The notes under the pieces: model-generated
The model's input: the letters and a program-made list of their open reading frames with translations, nothing else
Databases searched by the model: none
What the model was told of the DNA's origin: nothing
Origin: Streptomyces tirandamycinicus
Lineage (GTDB): Bacteria; Actinomycetota; Actinomycetes; Streptomycetales; Streptomycetaceae
DNA length: 64,000 bases
Assembly: GCF_003097515.1 (NCBI RefSeq)
Contig: NZ_CP029188.1
Coordinates: 1,851,001-1,915,000 of the forward strand
Reading direction: 5' to 3'
Program-made: the position numbers and the translations under genes
In this document: piece after piece, positions 55,335 through 64,000 of the stretch
Layout: every line of letters begins with the position of its first letter
How positions within the stretch are numbered: position 1 is the first letter of the stretch

Positions 55335-57926
55335 GTGCCCGGAGTGAATCTGTCCCGCGACGAGGCCCGCGCCCGGGCCGAGCTGCTGTCGGTCGACGGG
55401 TACGAGGTCTTCCTCGACCTGCGGTCCGCGACCGCGGAGGGCGAGGAGGCGCAGCCGCGGACGTTCCGCTCGGTCACCACGATCAGGTTCCGCCGCACCG
55501 GCGAGGGCGACAGCACCTTCGCCGATCTCGTCGCCCCCTCGGTGAACGCGGTGACGCTCAACGGCCGTGAGCTCGACCCGGCCGAGGTCTTCGACGGCTC
55601 CCGGATCGCCCTGAACGGCCTGCGGGCGGAGAACGTCCTGGTGGTGGACGCGCAGTGCGCCTACAGCCGCACCGGCGAGGGCATGCACCGCTTCGTCGAC
55701 CCCGAGGACGGCGAGGTCTACCTGTACACGCAGTACGAACCCGCCGACGCCCGGCGCGTCTTCGCCGACTTCGAGCAGCCCGACCTGAAGGCCCCCTTCC
55801 GCTTCGAGGTGGCCGCACCCGAGGACTGGACGGTCTGGAGCAACGCCGCGGTGGAGTCGCGCGAGGGCGGGACCTGGCGCTTCGCCGAGACCAAGCCGAT
55901 CTCCACGTACATCACCGCCGTCGTGGCCGGCCCGTACCACTACGAGAGCGATCTCTACACCCGCACCCTCGACGACGGGCGGACGCTGGAGATCCCGCTC
56001 GGCGCCATGTGCCGCAAGGGCCTGGCCAAGCACTTCGACGCGGACGACGTCTTCCTCGTCACCAAGCAGGGCCTGGACTTCTTCCACGACAACTTCGACT
56101 ACCCGTACCCCTTCGGCAAGTACGACCAGGCGTTCGTGCCCGAGTACAACATCGGCGCGATGGAGAACCCGGGCTGTGTGACCTTCCGGGAGGAGTTCGT
56201 CTTCCGGGGCAAGGTGACGCAGGCCTCGTTCGAGCGCCGGGCGAACGTCATCCTGCACGAGATGGCGCACATGTGGTTCGGCGACCTGGTCACCATGCGG
56301 TGGTGGGACGACCTGTGGCTGAAGGAGTCCTTCGCCGACTACATGGGGGCGCTGTCGCTGGTCGAGGCGACCCGCTTCCGGAACGGCTGGGTGACGTTCG
56401 CCAACAACCGCAAGGCGTGGGCGTACCGCGCCGACCAGCTGCCGTCCACGCACCCCGTCACCGCGGACATCCACGACCTGGAGGACGCCAAGCTCAACTT
56501 CGACGGGATCACCTACGCCAAGGGCGCCTCGGTCCTGAAGCAGCTCGTGGCGTACGCGGGGCGCGAGGCGTTCCTGGAGGGCGCGCGGCGCTACTTCAAG
56601 CGCCATGCCTACGGCAACACCCGCCTGGACGACCTGCTGGCGGTGCTGGAGGAGACCTCCGGGCGGGATATGAAGGCCTGGTCGCGGTCGTGGCTGGAGA
56701 CCTCCGGGGTCAACACGCTGACACCGCAGCTCACCTGCGACGCGGGCGACCGGATCACCGAGCTCGCGGTCGTGCAGGACGGCGGCGCCGGGCCCGGCGC
56801 CGCGACCTCGCCGGCCGCGCGGCCCCACCGGGTGGCCGTGGGCCTGTACCGGCACGAGGGCGCCGAGCTGGTGCGCTACGCACGGGCCGAGGTGGACGTC
56901 ACCGGGGCCCGGACGGCCGTGCCGGAACTGGCGGGCCGGGAGCGCCCGGCGCTGGTCCTCGTCAACGACGACGACCTCACCTACTGCAAGGTCCGCTTCG
57001 ACGAGGGGTCCCTGGACACGCTGCGGGACCACCTCGGGTCGGTCACGGACCCGCTGGCGCGGGCGGTGTGCTGGTCGGCGCTGTGGAACCTGACGCGCGA
57101 CGCCCTGATGCCGGCCCGGGACTTCGTCGGGCTCGTCCTGGACTTCGCCGGACGGGAGTCGGACATCGGCGTGCTGCAGATGGTGCACGCCTGGGCGCGC
57201 GCCGCACTCGTGCACTACGCCGCGCCCGGCTGGCGCGGGGAGGGCGGCCGGCGGCTGTCGGAGGGGGCGCTGCGCGAGCTGCGGCTCGCGGAGCCGGGAA
57301 GCCAGCACCAGCTGGCGTGGGCGCGGTTCTTCGCGACGGTGGCGGCCACGGAGGCGGATCTCCAGCTGCTCCGGGGGCTGCTGGAGGGCACCGCCAGGAT
57401 CGACGGCCTGGAGGTCGACCAGGAGCTGCGGTGGGCGTTCCTGGAACCGCTCGCCTCGCACGGGGTGGCCGACGAGCGGGCGATCGGCGCGGAGCTGGCG
57501 CGGGACGACACCGCGTCCGGCAAGCGCCACCAGGTGCGCTGTCTGGCCGCCCGGCCCGACGCCGCGGTCAAGGACCAGGCGTGGGCGCAGGTCGTCGAGT
57601 CGGACGCGCTGTCGAACGCGCTGGTGGAGGCGACCATTTCGGGCTTCACCCAGGCGTCGCAGCGGGAGCTGCTCGCACCGTACGCCGAGAAGTACTTCGC
57701 GGCGATCGAGCGGGTCTGGGCGGAGCGGTCGATCCAGATCGGCATGGACGTGGTCCACGGCCTCTTCCCCGCGCTCCAGGACGACGAGGCCACGCTGCGG
57801 GCGACGGACGCGTGGCTCGGCTCCCACCCGGACGCGGCGCCGGCGCTGCGCCGGCTGGTGCTCGAGTCCCGGGACGACCTCGCCCGCGCCCTGCGGGCCC
57901 AGTCCTGCGACGCGACGGCCGGCTGA
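55335..57926 (+). CDS. pepN: Aminopeptidase N
   Basis: 863 residues, M1 family zinc metallopeptidase. The substrate-binding GAMEN is in NIGAMENPGCVTF. The zinc site is HEMAH with the distal Glu in WLKESFADY, and the transition-state Tyr is expected in GITYAKGASVLKQL. The C-terminal ERAP1-like helical domain is complete. Cytoplasmic; removes N-terminal residues from peptides. GTG (VPGVNLSRDEA) with AAGGAG 5 nt upstream is preferred over a GTG two codons earlier. Confidence 0.97.
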   Translation: MPGVNLSRDEARARAELLSVDGYEVFLDLRSATAEGEEAQPRTFRSVTTIRFRRTGEGDSTFADLVAPSVNAVTLNGRELDPAEVFDGSRIALNGLRAENVLVVDAQCAYSRTGEGMHRFVDPEDGEVYLYTQYEPADARRVFADFEQPDLKAPFRFEVAAPEDWTVWSNAAVESREGGTWRFAETKPISTYITAVVAGPYHYESDLYTRTLDDGRTLEIPLGAMCRKGLAKHFDADDVFLVTKQGLDFFHDNFDYPYPFGKYDQAFVPEYNIGAMENPGCVTFREEFVFRGKVTQASFERRANVILHEMAHMWFGDLVTMRWWDDLWLKESFADYMGALSLVEATRFRNGWVTFANNRKAWAYRADQLPSTHPVTADIHDLEDAKLNFDGITYAKGASVLKQLVAYAGREAFLEGARRYFKRHAYGNTRLDDLLAVLEETSGRDMKAWSRSWLETSGVNTLTPQLTCDAGDRITELAVVQDGGAGPGAATSPAARPHRVAVGLYRHEGAELVRYARAEVDVTGARTAVPELAGRERPALVLVNDDDLTYCKVRFDEGSLDTLRDHLGSVTDPLARAVCWSALWNLTRDALMPARDFVGLVLDFAGRESDIGVLQMVHAWARAALVHYAAPGWRGEGGRRLSEGALRELRLAEPGSQHQLAWARFFATVAATEADLQLLRGLLEGTARIDGLEVDQELRWAFLEPLASHGVADERAIGAELARDDTASGKRHQVRCLAARPDAAVKDQAWAQVVESDALSNALVEATISGFTQASQRELLAPYAEKYFAAIERVWAERSIQIGMDVVHGLFPALQDDEATLRATDAWLGSHPDAAPALRRLVLESRDDLARALRAQSCDATAG

Positions 57927-57939
57927 CGGCGCCGCCCCT

Positions 57940-58003
57940 GCGCAGTGGGTGCCCCCGCCCGGCTCCGGGCCCGGCTCCGGGCCCGGCGGGGAGCACCCTG
58001 CGC
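57940..58003 (+). terminator. Terminator of pepN
   Basis: An outer stem GCGCAG(T)GGGTGC with GCACCCTGCGC (one bulge) encloses a GC-rich inner region with two GGCTCCGGGCCC copies. It starts 14 nt after the stop. Confidence 0.65.
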
Positions 58004-58116
58004 GGCAGAACTGATCGGCCATCGAACGCCCGTACTTTAGGACGGTGATGTCCTGAATTGTCGACGGCTGTGTAACAGCGGTTAGGAGCCCGCCGCCGCG
58101 CGGGAATCGGCGGGGC

Positions 58117-59124
58117 ATGAACCACAACACCCCTCTCTCCCCCCGCCCGTTGAGCGACCTCTCCGACGTACGGCGGCGCGTGCTGTCGACCGCGCAGCTG
58201 CGTGCCCGGGGGGTGACCGCCGAGCACGCCGCCGAGCGGTGCGGCCCCGGCGGCCCCTGGCAGCAGATCCTGCCCGGCGTGTTCCTGCTGCACCCGGGGG
58301 CGCCCACCAGTGAGGAGCGGCTGCACGCCGCGGTGACGTACGCGGGCCGCCCCGGCGGAGGCGAGGCCATGGTGACGGGGCTGGCGGCGCTCGCGCTGCA
58401 CCGCTTCACCTCGGCGCCGCCCCTGACGGCGCTGGAGCGGATCGACGTGCTCGTGCCGCGTACCCGGCGGGTGCGCTCGGCGGGCTGCGCCCGGCTGATC
58501 CGCACGCAGACGCCGCCGGTGCCGGACCTGGTGACGGGACTGCCCGTGGCCCCCGTGGCGCGCGCGCTGGCCGACGCGGTCGCCCGGCTGACCGACCCGG
58601 CGGCGGTGCGCCGGCTGCTGACCGAGGCCGTACGGGCCGGCCACTGCGAACCGGGTCCCGTGGTGGCCGAGTTGACGCGGGCCCGGCTGCTGTCCCGTCC
58701 CCATGTCGTGGACGCCGTCGACACCCTCCTGGCCGAGGGACGGTCGGTCGCCGAGGGGCGCCTCTACGACCTGGTGCGGATGTACGGGGTTCCCGAGCCG
58801 GTGTGGAACGTGGATCTGCGCCTGCCCGGCGGCCCGCACCTGGGCGGTGTCGACGCCTACTGGCCCGACGAGGCCGTCGCCGTCGAACTCGACACCCGGG
58901 CGCCGCGCGCCGCGGCCGCCCGCGGCGGGCCGGACGCGGACCCGGAGTGGTCGGCGTCCGGCCGGCGGCGCGAGCAACTGGAGCGCCTCGGGATCACCGT
59001 CGTCCGGATCGCGCCCGGGCAACTGCGGGACGCCCCCGTGCAGCAGGCCATGGTGCTGCGTACGGCCCTGATGGCCTCGTCGGACCGGGAACCGGCACCG
59101 TATGTCGTCGTACTCCCCCGCTAG
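58117..59124 (+). CDS. AbiEi-like winged-helix plus DUF559/Vsr-like domain protein
   Basis: 335 residues. The N-terminal third looks like the AbiEi-type domain (VLSTAQLRARGVTAEHAAERC, WQQILPGVFLLHPG). The C-terminal part has the pattern of a restriction-endonuclease-like DUF559 core: GGVDAYWPDEAVAVELD, then an Arg-rich helix and LGITVVRIAPGQL. Proteins of this layout are often annotated as type IV antitoxin-like, but no AbiEii toxin gene is adjacent. The PD-(D/E)xK residues are only partly evident, so nuclease activity is uncertain. It follows pepN at about 190 nt. Confidence 0.7.
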   Translation: MNHNTPLSPRPLSDLSDVRRRVLSTAQLRARGVTAEHAAERCGPGGPWQQILPGVFLLHPGAPTSEERLHAAVTYAGRPGGGEAMVTGLAALALHRFTSAPPLTALERIDVLVPRTRRVRSAGCARLIRTQTPPVPDLVTGLPVAPVARALADAVARLTDPAAVRRLLTEAVRAGHCEPGPVVAELTRARLLSRPHVVDAVDTLLAEGRSVAEGRLYDLVRMYGVPEPVWNVDLRLPGGPHLGGVDAYWPDEAVAVELDTRAPRAAAARGGPDADPEWSASGRRREQLERLGITVVRIAPGQLRDAPVQQAMVLRTALMASSDREPAPYVVVLPR

Positions 59125-59126
59125 CG

Positions 59127-59375
59127 CCCCCACTCCCACCCCCACCTCAACCCCGACCCCGACCCCGACCCGGCGCCCGCGCCCGCGCCCGCGCCACAGC
59201 CTGTGCGCGCCGCGGTTCCCCGACGGGCCGTGGAGCGGCGCCGGTGCGGGTGCCGCACCACGGCCCACGGCAACCCCGCGACGACGCCCGGCACCAGGTG
59301 CGGCCGCGCGGCGGGATGCAGGGATGGCGCGGGATGCACTGGGCGCGGCGGATACACGGGATGCACTGGGCGCGG
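59127..59375. repeat. Low-complexity C-rich tract and 19-bp direct repeats
   Basis: 59127-59195 is a run of CCCCGA- and CGCCCG-type hexamers. Two identical 19-bp copies beginning CGGGATGCACTGGGC stand at 59330-59348 and 59357-59375. This is the first half of a 575-nt gap before the protease gene. The remainder holds the palindromes listed next. No gene was recognised. Confidence 0.8.
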
Positions 59376-59563
59376 GGGGATGCACGGGATGCCGCGGCAC
59401 GCGGCCCTGCGAGAACCGGCCACCTTGCCCGGCGGCGCTCCGCTCGCCGCTGAGCCCGGACGGCGCCGAGGCGGCCGGCCGACACGGGAAGTCGTCCGTT
59501 CCCGAACCCCCCGGCGAGCCGGATCGACGGGATATCCACCCCTTTGCTCCTCGCGGCACATGT

Positions 59564-59587
59564 TCCGCCACTGGCGGATGTCCGCCA
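59564..59587. promoter_or_regulatory. Three alternating TCCGCCA half-sites, probable operator
   Basis: TCCGCCA (59564-59570), its complement TGGCGGA (59572-59578) and TCCGCCA again (59581-59587) form two overlapping palindromes, CCGCCA-C-TGGCGG and TGGCGGA-TG-TCCGCCA. They lie 113-136 nt upstream of the protease start, a position suited to a repressor or activator. Confidence 0.5.
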
Positions 59588-59652
59588 GGACCGCATCCCG
59601 CCTCCGTCAACTCTCCACAAACCTGTGTCACTTGCGAAAGGGTGAGCGGTCA

Positions 59653-59671
59653 TCCGGTACCGAATACCGGA
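59653..59671 (+). promoter_or_regulatory. 7-bp hairpin close to the protease start
   Basis: TCCGGTA-N5-TACCGGA is perfect and ends 28 nt before the start codon. It could be an operator or a 5' UTR stem-loop. Confidence 0.45.
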
Positions 59672-59699
59672 CCCCTTCTTTCACCAAACAGGGATGCTG

Positions 59700-62600
59700 A
59701 TGACAACCCTCGAGTCCCAGGGCTCCATACCAGGGCCAAGACGCGTGGCCCGGGTCGCCGCCGCCGCAGGCCTCGTGGCCGCGCTGGTGGCCACCGGCGC
59801 CGCCCCCGCCTTCGCCGCCACCTCGGTGGACGACCCGGCCGGAGGCCCGGTCAAGACCGCCGAGACGGCCGCCGACAAGCTCGGCGGGGCCGACGCCCAG
59901 CTCCTCGCCGAGGCCGAGGCGAAGGGCCAGAAGACCGTCACCGTGATGGTCGCCACCGCTCCCGGACAGACCGAGCAGGTCGCCGGTCAGCTGGACGCCG
60001 TCCCGGGCGCCGTCGTCGGCCAGAAGGACGACAAGCTCGGCTACGTCCGGGCCACGCTCCCCACCGCCAAGGCGAAGAGCGCCCTCGGCAGGGCGGGCGA
60101 ACTCGACACGGTCCAGGGCATGGACCTCCAGCGCGAGATCAAGCTGGACGATCCGAGGCCGGACGCGGGCGCCAGGGGTACCGCTTCCGCCGCCTCGGTG
60201 TCGTCCACCTACCCGGCGCCGGGCAAGAAGACCAAGGCGAAGAACCCGTACAACCCGTCCCACGAGACGGGCGCCGTGGAGTTCGTCGAGGACCACCCGC
60301 GGGCCGACGGCCGCGGCGTGACCATCGGCATCCTCGACTCCGGGATCGACCTCGGCCACCCGGCCCTGCAGAAGACCACCACCGGCGAGCGCAAGATCGT
60401 CGACTGGGTGACCGCGACCGACCCGGCCCGGGACGGCGACGGCACCTGGCGGCGGATGGACACCGGGGTCACCGGTCCCGTGTTCACCGTGGGCGACCGC
60501 AGCTGGAAGGCGCCGGCCGGCGAGCACCGGTTCAGCGTCTTCGAGGAGCGGGCCACCCTCGGCGGCGACATGGCCGGAGACCTGAACCGCGACGGCGACA
60601 CCACCGACAAGTGGGGCGTCCTGTACGACGCCGCCGCCGGTACGGTCCGCGTCGACCTGAACGACGACGCGGACTTCACCAACGACGTCGCGATGAAGCC
60701 GTACAAGGACGGCCACCAGTTCGGGTACTTCGGCACCGACGACCCCGCCACCGACATCGCCGAGCGCATCCCGTTCGTGGTGGAGATCCGCAAGGACGTC
60801 GAGTTCGAGGCCGGGAAGTTCTCCGACTACGTCAACATCGGCGTCGTCGAGGGCTCGCACGGCACCCACGTGGCCGGTATCGCCGCCGCCAACGGCCTCT
60901 TCGGCGGCCGGATGGACGGCGCGGCGCCCGGCGCCAAGCTGGTCTCGTCGCGCGCCTGCACCTGGAGCGGCGGCTGCACCAACATCGCGCTGCTCGAGGG
61001 CATGCGGGACCTGGTCGTCAACCGCGGTGTGGACATCGTCAACATGTCCATCGGCGGTCTGCCCGCGCTGAACTACGACGACAGCGACCGCGGCGACGAC
61101 GCCGACAACGCGCGCGCCCTGCTCTACAACCGCCTGATCGACACCTACGGCGTCCAGCTGGTCATCTCGGCCGGCAACTCGGGCCCCGGCGTGAACACGA
61201 TCGGCGACCCGGCCCTGGCCAACAAGGTCATCTCGGTCGGCGCGGCCATCTCCCGCAGCACCTGGGCCGCCAACTACGGCTCGCAGGTCGAGAAGCGCTA
61301 CAACATGTTCAACTTCTCCTCCCGCGGCCCGACGGAGAACGGCGGCTTCACGCCGACGATCACCGCACCCGGTGCGTCGGTCAACACCATCCCGACCTGG
61401 CAGGCGGGCGCCCCGGTGCCCGAGGCCGGGTACACCCTGCCCGCGGGCTACGGCATGCTGAACGGCACGTCGATGTCCGCGCCGCAGGCGACGGGCGCCA
61501 GTGCGCTGCTCATCTCGGCCGCCAAGCAGCGTTACACGAAGCTCTCCCCGCTCACCCTGCGGACCGCGCTGACCAGCACCGCCAAGCGGATCCCCGGGGT
61601 AAAGGCGCACGAGCAGGGCGCGGGCCTGATCGACGTCGACGAGGCGTGGGAGTCCATCCGGGACGGCGCCACCGCCCACTCCTACACGGTGAAGGCACCG
61701 GTCGACACGGCGCTCGACCACCTGCTGAAGCCGGAGGCGGGCTTCGGAGCCGGCATCTACGACCGCGAGAGCGGGCTGAAGCCCGGCCAGCGCAAGACGT
61801 ACGACGTCACCATCACGCGCACGAGCGGCCCGAACCGGCCGATCGAGCACGAGCTGGACCTCCGCAACAACGACGGCACGTTCCGTATCGTCGGCGACGA
61901 CGAGGTGGACCTGCCGCTGAACCGGCCGGTCACCGTGAAGGTGCAGGCCAAGGCCGGCTCCACCGGTGTGCACAGCGCCATCCTGGAGGTGGACGACGAG
62001 CGCACCGAGGGCGTCGACAAGCAGATCCTCGCCACCGTGGTCGCCTCGAACGAGCTGGTGAAGCCCGGCTACTCCTACTCCGCCGAGGGGTCGGTGCAGC
62101 GCAACAGCTTCACGTCCTACTTCGTCACGGTGCCGAAGGGCGCCCGGACGCTGGAGGTCGCGCTCGGCGGTCTCGCCGCGGGCAGCCAGACCCGGTTCAT
62201 CTCGATCCACCCGTACGGCGTGGCGTTCGAGAGCACCGCGTCCACGGTCTGCTACCCGAACTACAACAACCCGGCCAACACCTGCCGCCCGGACGTGCGC
62301 TCCTACGCCAACCCGCAGCCGGGTGTCTGGGAGATCGAGGTCGAGTCGCGCCGTACGTCCCCGGTGCTGGACAACCCGTACAAGCTGGACGTCACCCTGC
62401 TGGGCGCCACCTTCGACCCGGCGGTGCAGACCCTCCCCGAGGCCGGGGTCGGCACTCCGACGACGGTCGACTGGCAGGTCACCAATGACGCGGCCGCGCT
62501 GGAGGGCAAGCTGAAGGGCGGCTCGCTGGGCTCAGCGAAGACCGCGAAGCCGACCATCGCGCAGGACGAGCGCCAGGTGTCCACGGTCACCATCGGCGCG

Positions 62601-63029
62601 GGCGTCGAGCGGCTGGACGTGGTGATCGGGAACACCTCCGACAAGGGCGCCGACCTGGACCTCGCGGTCCTCAAGGACGGCAGGCTGGTCGGCCAGTCCG
62701 CGGACGGCGACTCGGAGGAGTCGGTGTCCCTGGTCAACCCGGCCGCCGGTACGTACACGATCCTCGTCGACGGCTACGCGGTGGCGCCCGGCGGCACCAC
62801 GTACGACTACAAGGACGTGTACTTCTCGTCGGCGCTGGGCACCGTCGAGGTCGACGAGTCGAAGACGGTCTCGCTGGCCAACGGCGCGAGCGCGCAGGTC
62901 TCCGCCGAGGTGAAGGTGGCCGGTCCCGCACCGGAGGGCCGCCGGTTCTTCGGCGAGGTCCGGCTGGTGAACGCGCGCGGCACCGCCGCGGGCACCGGCA
63001 GCGTGGTGATCGAGAAGGTCGTGCCGTAA
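59700..63029 (+). CDS. Secreted subtilisin-like (S8) serine protease
   Basis: 1109 residues. A Sec signal peptide (about 1-39: basic start, VARVAAAAGLVAALVATG, then APAFAA) is followed by a propeptide-like region. The catalytic domain has Asp in GILDSGIDLGHP (about 213), His in EGSHGTHVAGIAA (about 387) and Ser in NGTSMSAPQATG (about 591). A long insert lies between Asp and His. The C-terminal 450 residues are beta-sandwich modules, ending in a pre-peptidase-like and a final FN3-like domain. ATG at 59700 is preferred over one two codons earlier because AGGG then stands 6 nt away. Confidence 0.94.
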   Translation: MTTLESQGSIPGPRRVARVAAAAGLVAALVATGAAPAFAATSVDDPAGGPVKTAETAADKLGGADAQLLAEAEAKGQKTVTVMVATAPGQTEQVAGQLDAVPGAVVGQKDDKLGYVRATLPTAKAKSALGRAGELDTVQGMDLQREIKLDDPRPDAGARGTASAASVSSTYPAPGKKTKAKNPYNPSHETGAVEFVEDHPRADGRGVTIGILDSGIDLGHPALQKTTTGERKIVDWVTATDPARDGDGTWRRMDTGVTGPVFTVGDRSWKAPAGEHRFSVFEERATLGGDMAGDLNRDGDTTDKWGVLYDAAAGTVRVDLNDDADFTNDVAMKPYKDGHQFGYFGTDDPATDIAERIPFVVEIRKDVEFEAGKFSDYVNIGVVEGSHGTHVAGIAAANGLFGGRMDGAAPGAKLVSSRACTWSGGCTNIALLEGMRDLVVNRGVDIVNMSIGGLPALNYDDSDRGDDADNARALLYNRLIDTYGVQLVISAGNSGPGVNTIGDPALANKVISVGAAISRSTWAANYGSQVEKRYNMFNFSSRGPTENGGFTPTITAPGASVNTIPTWQAGAPVPEAGYTLPAGYGMLNGTSMSAPQATGASALLISAAKQRYTKLSPLTLRTALTSTAKRIPGVKAHEQGAGLIDVDEAWESIRDGATAHSYTVKAPVDTALDHLLKPEAGFGAGIYDRESGLKPGQRKTYDVTITRTSGPNRPIEHELDLRNNDGTFRIVGDDEVDLPLNRPVTVKVQAKAGSTGVHSAILEVDDERTEGVDKQILATVVASNELVKPGYSYSAEGSVQRNSFTSYFVTVPKGARTLEVALGGLAAGSQTRFISIHPYGVAFESTASTVCYPNYNNPANTCRPDVRSYANPQPGVWEIEVESRRTSPVLDNPYKLDVTLLGATFDPAVQTLPEAGVGTPTTVDWQVTNDAAALEGKLKGGSLGSAKTAKPTIAQDERQVSTVTIGAGVERLDVVIGNTSDKGADLDLAVLKDGRLVGQSADGDSEESVSLVNPAAGTYTILVDGYAVAPGGTTYDYKDVYFSSALGTVEVDESKTVSLANGASAQVSAEVKVAGPAPEGRRFFGEVRLVNARGTAAGTGSVVIEKVVP

Positions 63030-63047
63030 CGGTCCGACCTGGTCACG

Positions 63048-63077
63048 GGGGCGGGCGTCCGGCGGGACGCCCGCCCT
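63048..63077 (+). terminator. Terminator of the S8 protease gene
   Basis: A 12-bp stem (63049-63060 with 63065-63076) extended by a G-T pair has loop GGCG and lies 19 nt past the stop. Confidence 0.85.
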
Positions 63078-63107
63078 CCGTGCGTGCGGGCCGCCGCTCG
63101 TGCGTGA

Positions 63108-64000
<893 letters not shown>

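Noticed and set aside
54513..58724. Minus-strand frame fusing pepN antisense to the thioredoxin-fold gene
   Set aside because: Only the last 211 codons show family features and a ribosome site. The rest is antisense to aminopeptidase N.

Overview
The window is a piece of a Streptomyces chromosome, or that of a very close relative. It is strongly GC-rich, with many GTG starts and a few TTG starts, dense same-strand gene trains, and strong GC hairpins that mostly lack U-tracts. Left to right, the housekeeping order is obg-rpmA-rplU, an RNase E/G, radical SAM, rodA-pbp2-mreDCB, ndk, folC, valS, clpX-clpP2-clpP1-tig, sodF, pepN, asd. From memory this is the order of S. coelicolor around SCO2595-SCO2643. 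No transposase, integrase, phage gene or CRISPR array is visible.

1-1068 (minus): the 5' end of obg, then rpmA and rplU. 1.3-15.7 kb: a cell-surface glycan island lies between rplU and the RNase E gene, which as I recall are near neighbours in S. coelicolor. Its plus-strand arm holds a 3-N-acetyltransferase (wbpD-like), a Tat-exported glucuronyl C5-epimerase family protein, a UDP-sugar 2-epimerase (wbpI-like) and two glycosyltransferases. Its minus-strand arm holds a DegT aminotransferase (wbpE-like), a Gfo/Idh/MocA dehydrogenase (wbpB-like), a TarS-like GT2, a UDP-sugar 6-dehydrogenase (wbpA-like) and a GalE. The arms converge on a perfect 18-bp hairpin. The five wbp-like enzymes form the complete set known for making UDP-2,3-diacetamido-2,3-dideoxy-mannuronic acid from UDP-GlcNAc. 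I infer a teichuronic-acid-like wall polymer that may be C5-epimerised after export. An orphan, diverged copy of the epimerase C-terminal domain sits in frame just before the acetyltransferase.

15.98-25.2 kb (minus): a 1363-residue RNase E/G whose flanks carry repeated basic motifs and a histone-H1-like tail, the TIGR03936 protein and its radical SAM partner, and a CYTH-CHAD protein. 25.4-31.8 kb: the lateral-wall and spore-wall morphogenesis cluster (rodA, pbp2, mreD, mreC, mreB). 32.1-37.4 kb: ndk, a DUF4233 protein, folC and valS. 37.6-43.9 kb: a Pro/Gly/Tyr-rich membrane-anchored protein, the Clp protease set with a ClgR-type box, trigger factor, tRNA-Pro(UGG) and tRNA-Gly(UCC).

43.9-51.3 kb: small single-gene units (a 64-residue membrane protein, an OatA-like acyltransferase, an HD hydrolase, a membrane PP2C phosphatase, an Eis-like acetyltransferase, a Nei-type glycosylase, rpiB, bioY). 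51.8-64 kb: an amino-acid permease, sodF with a Nur-type nickel box, a Rv2466c-like thioredoxin-fold protein, pepN, an AbiEi/DUF559-like protein, a large secreted subtilisin-like protease and the 5' part of asd. Several genes here and elsewhere look leaderless, with a TAG-type -10 element 6-8 nt before the start codon.
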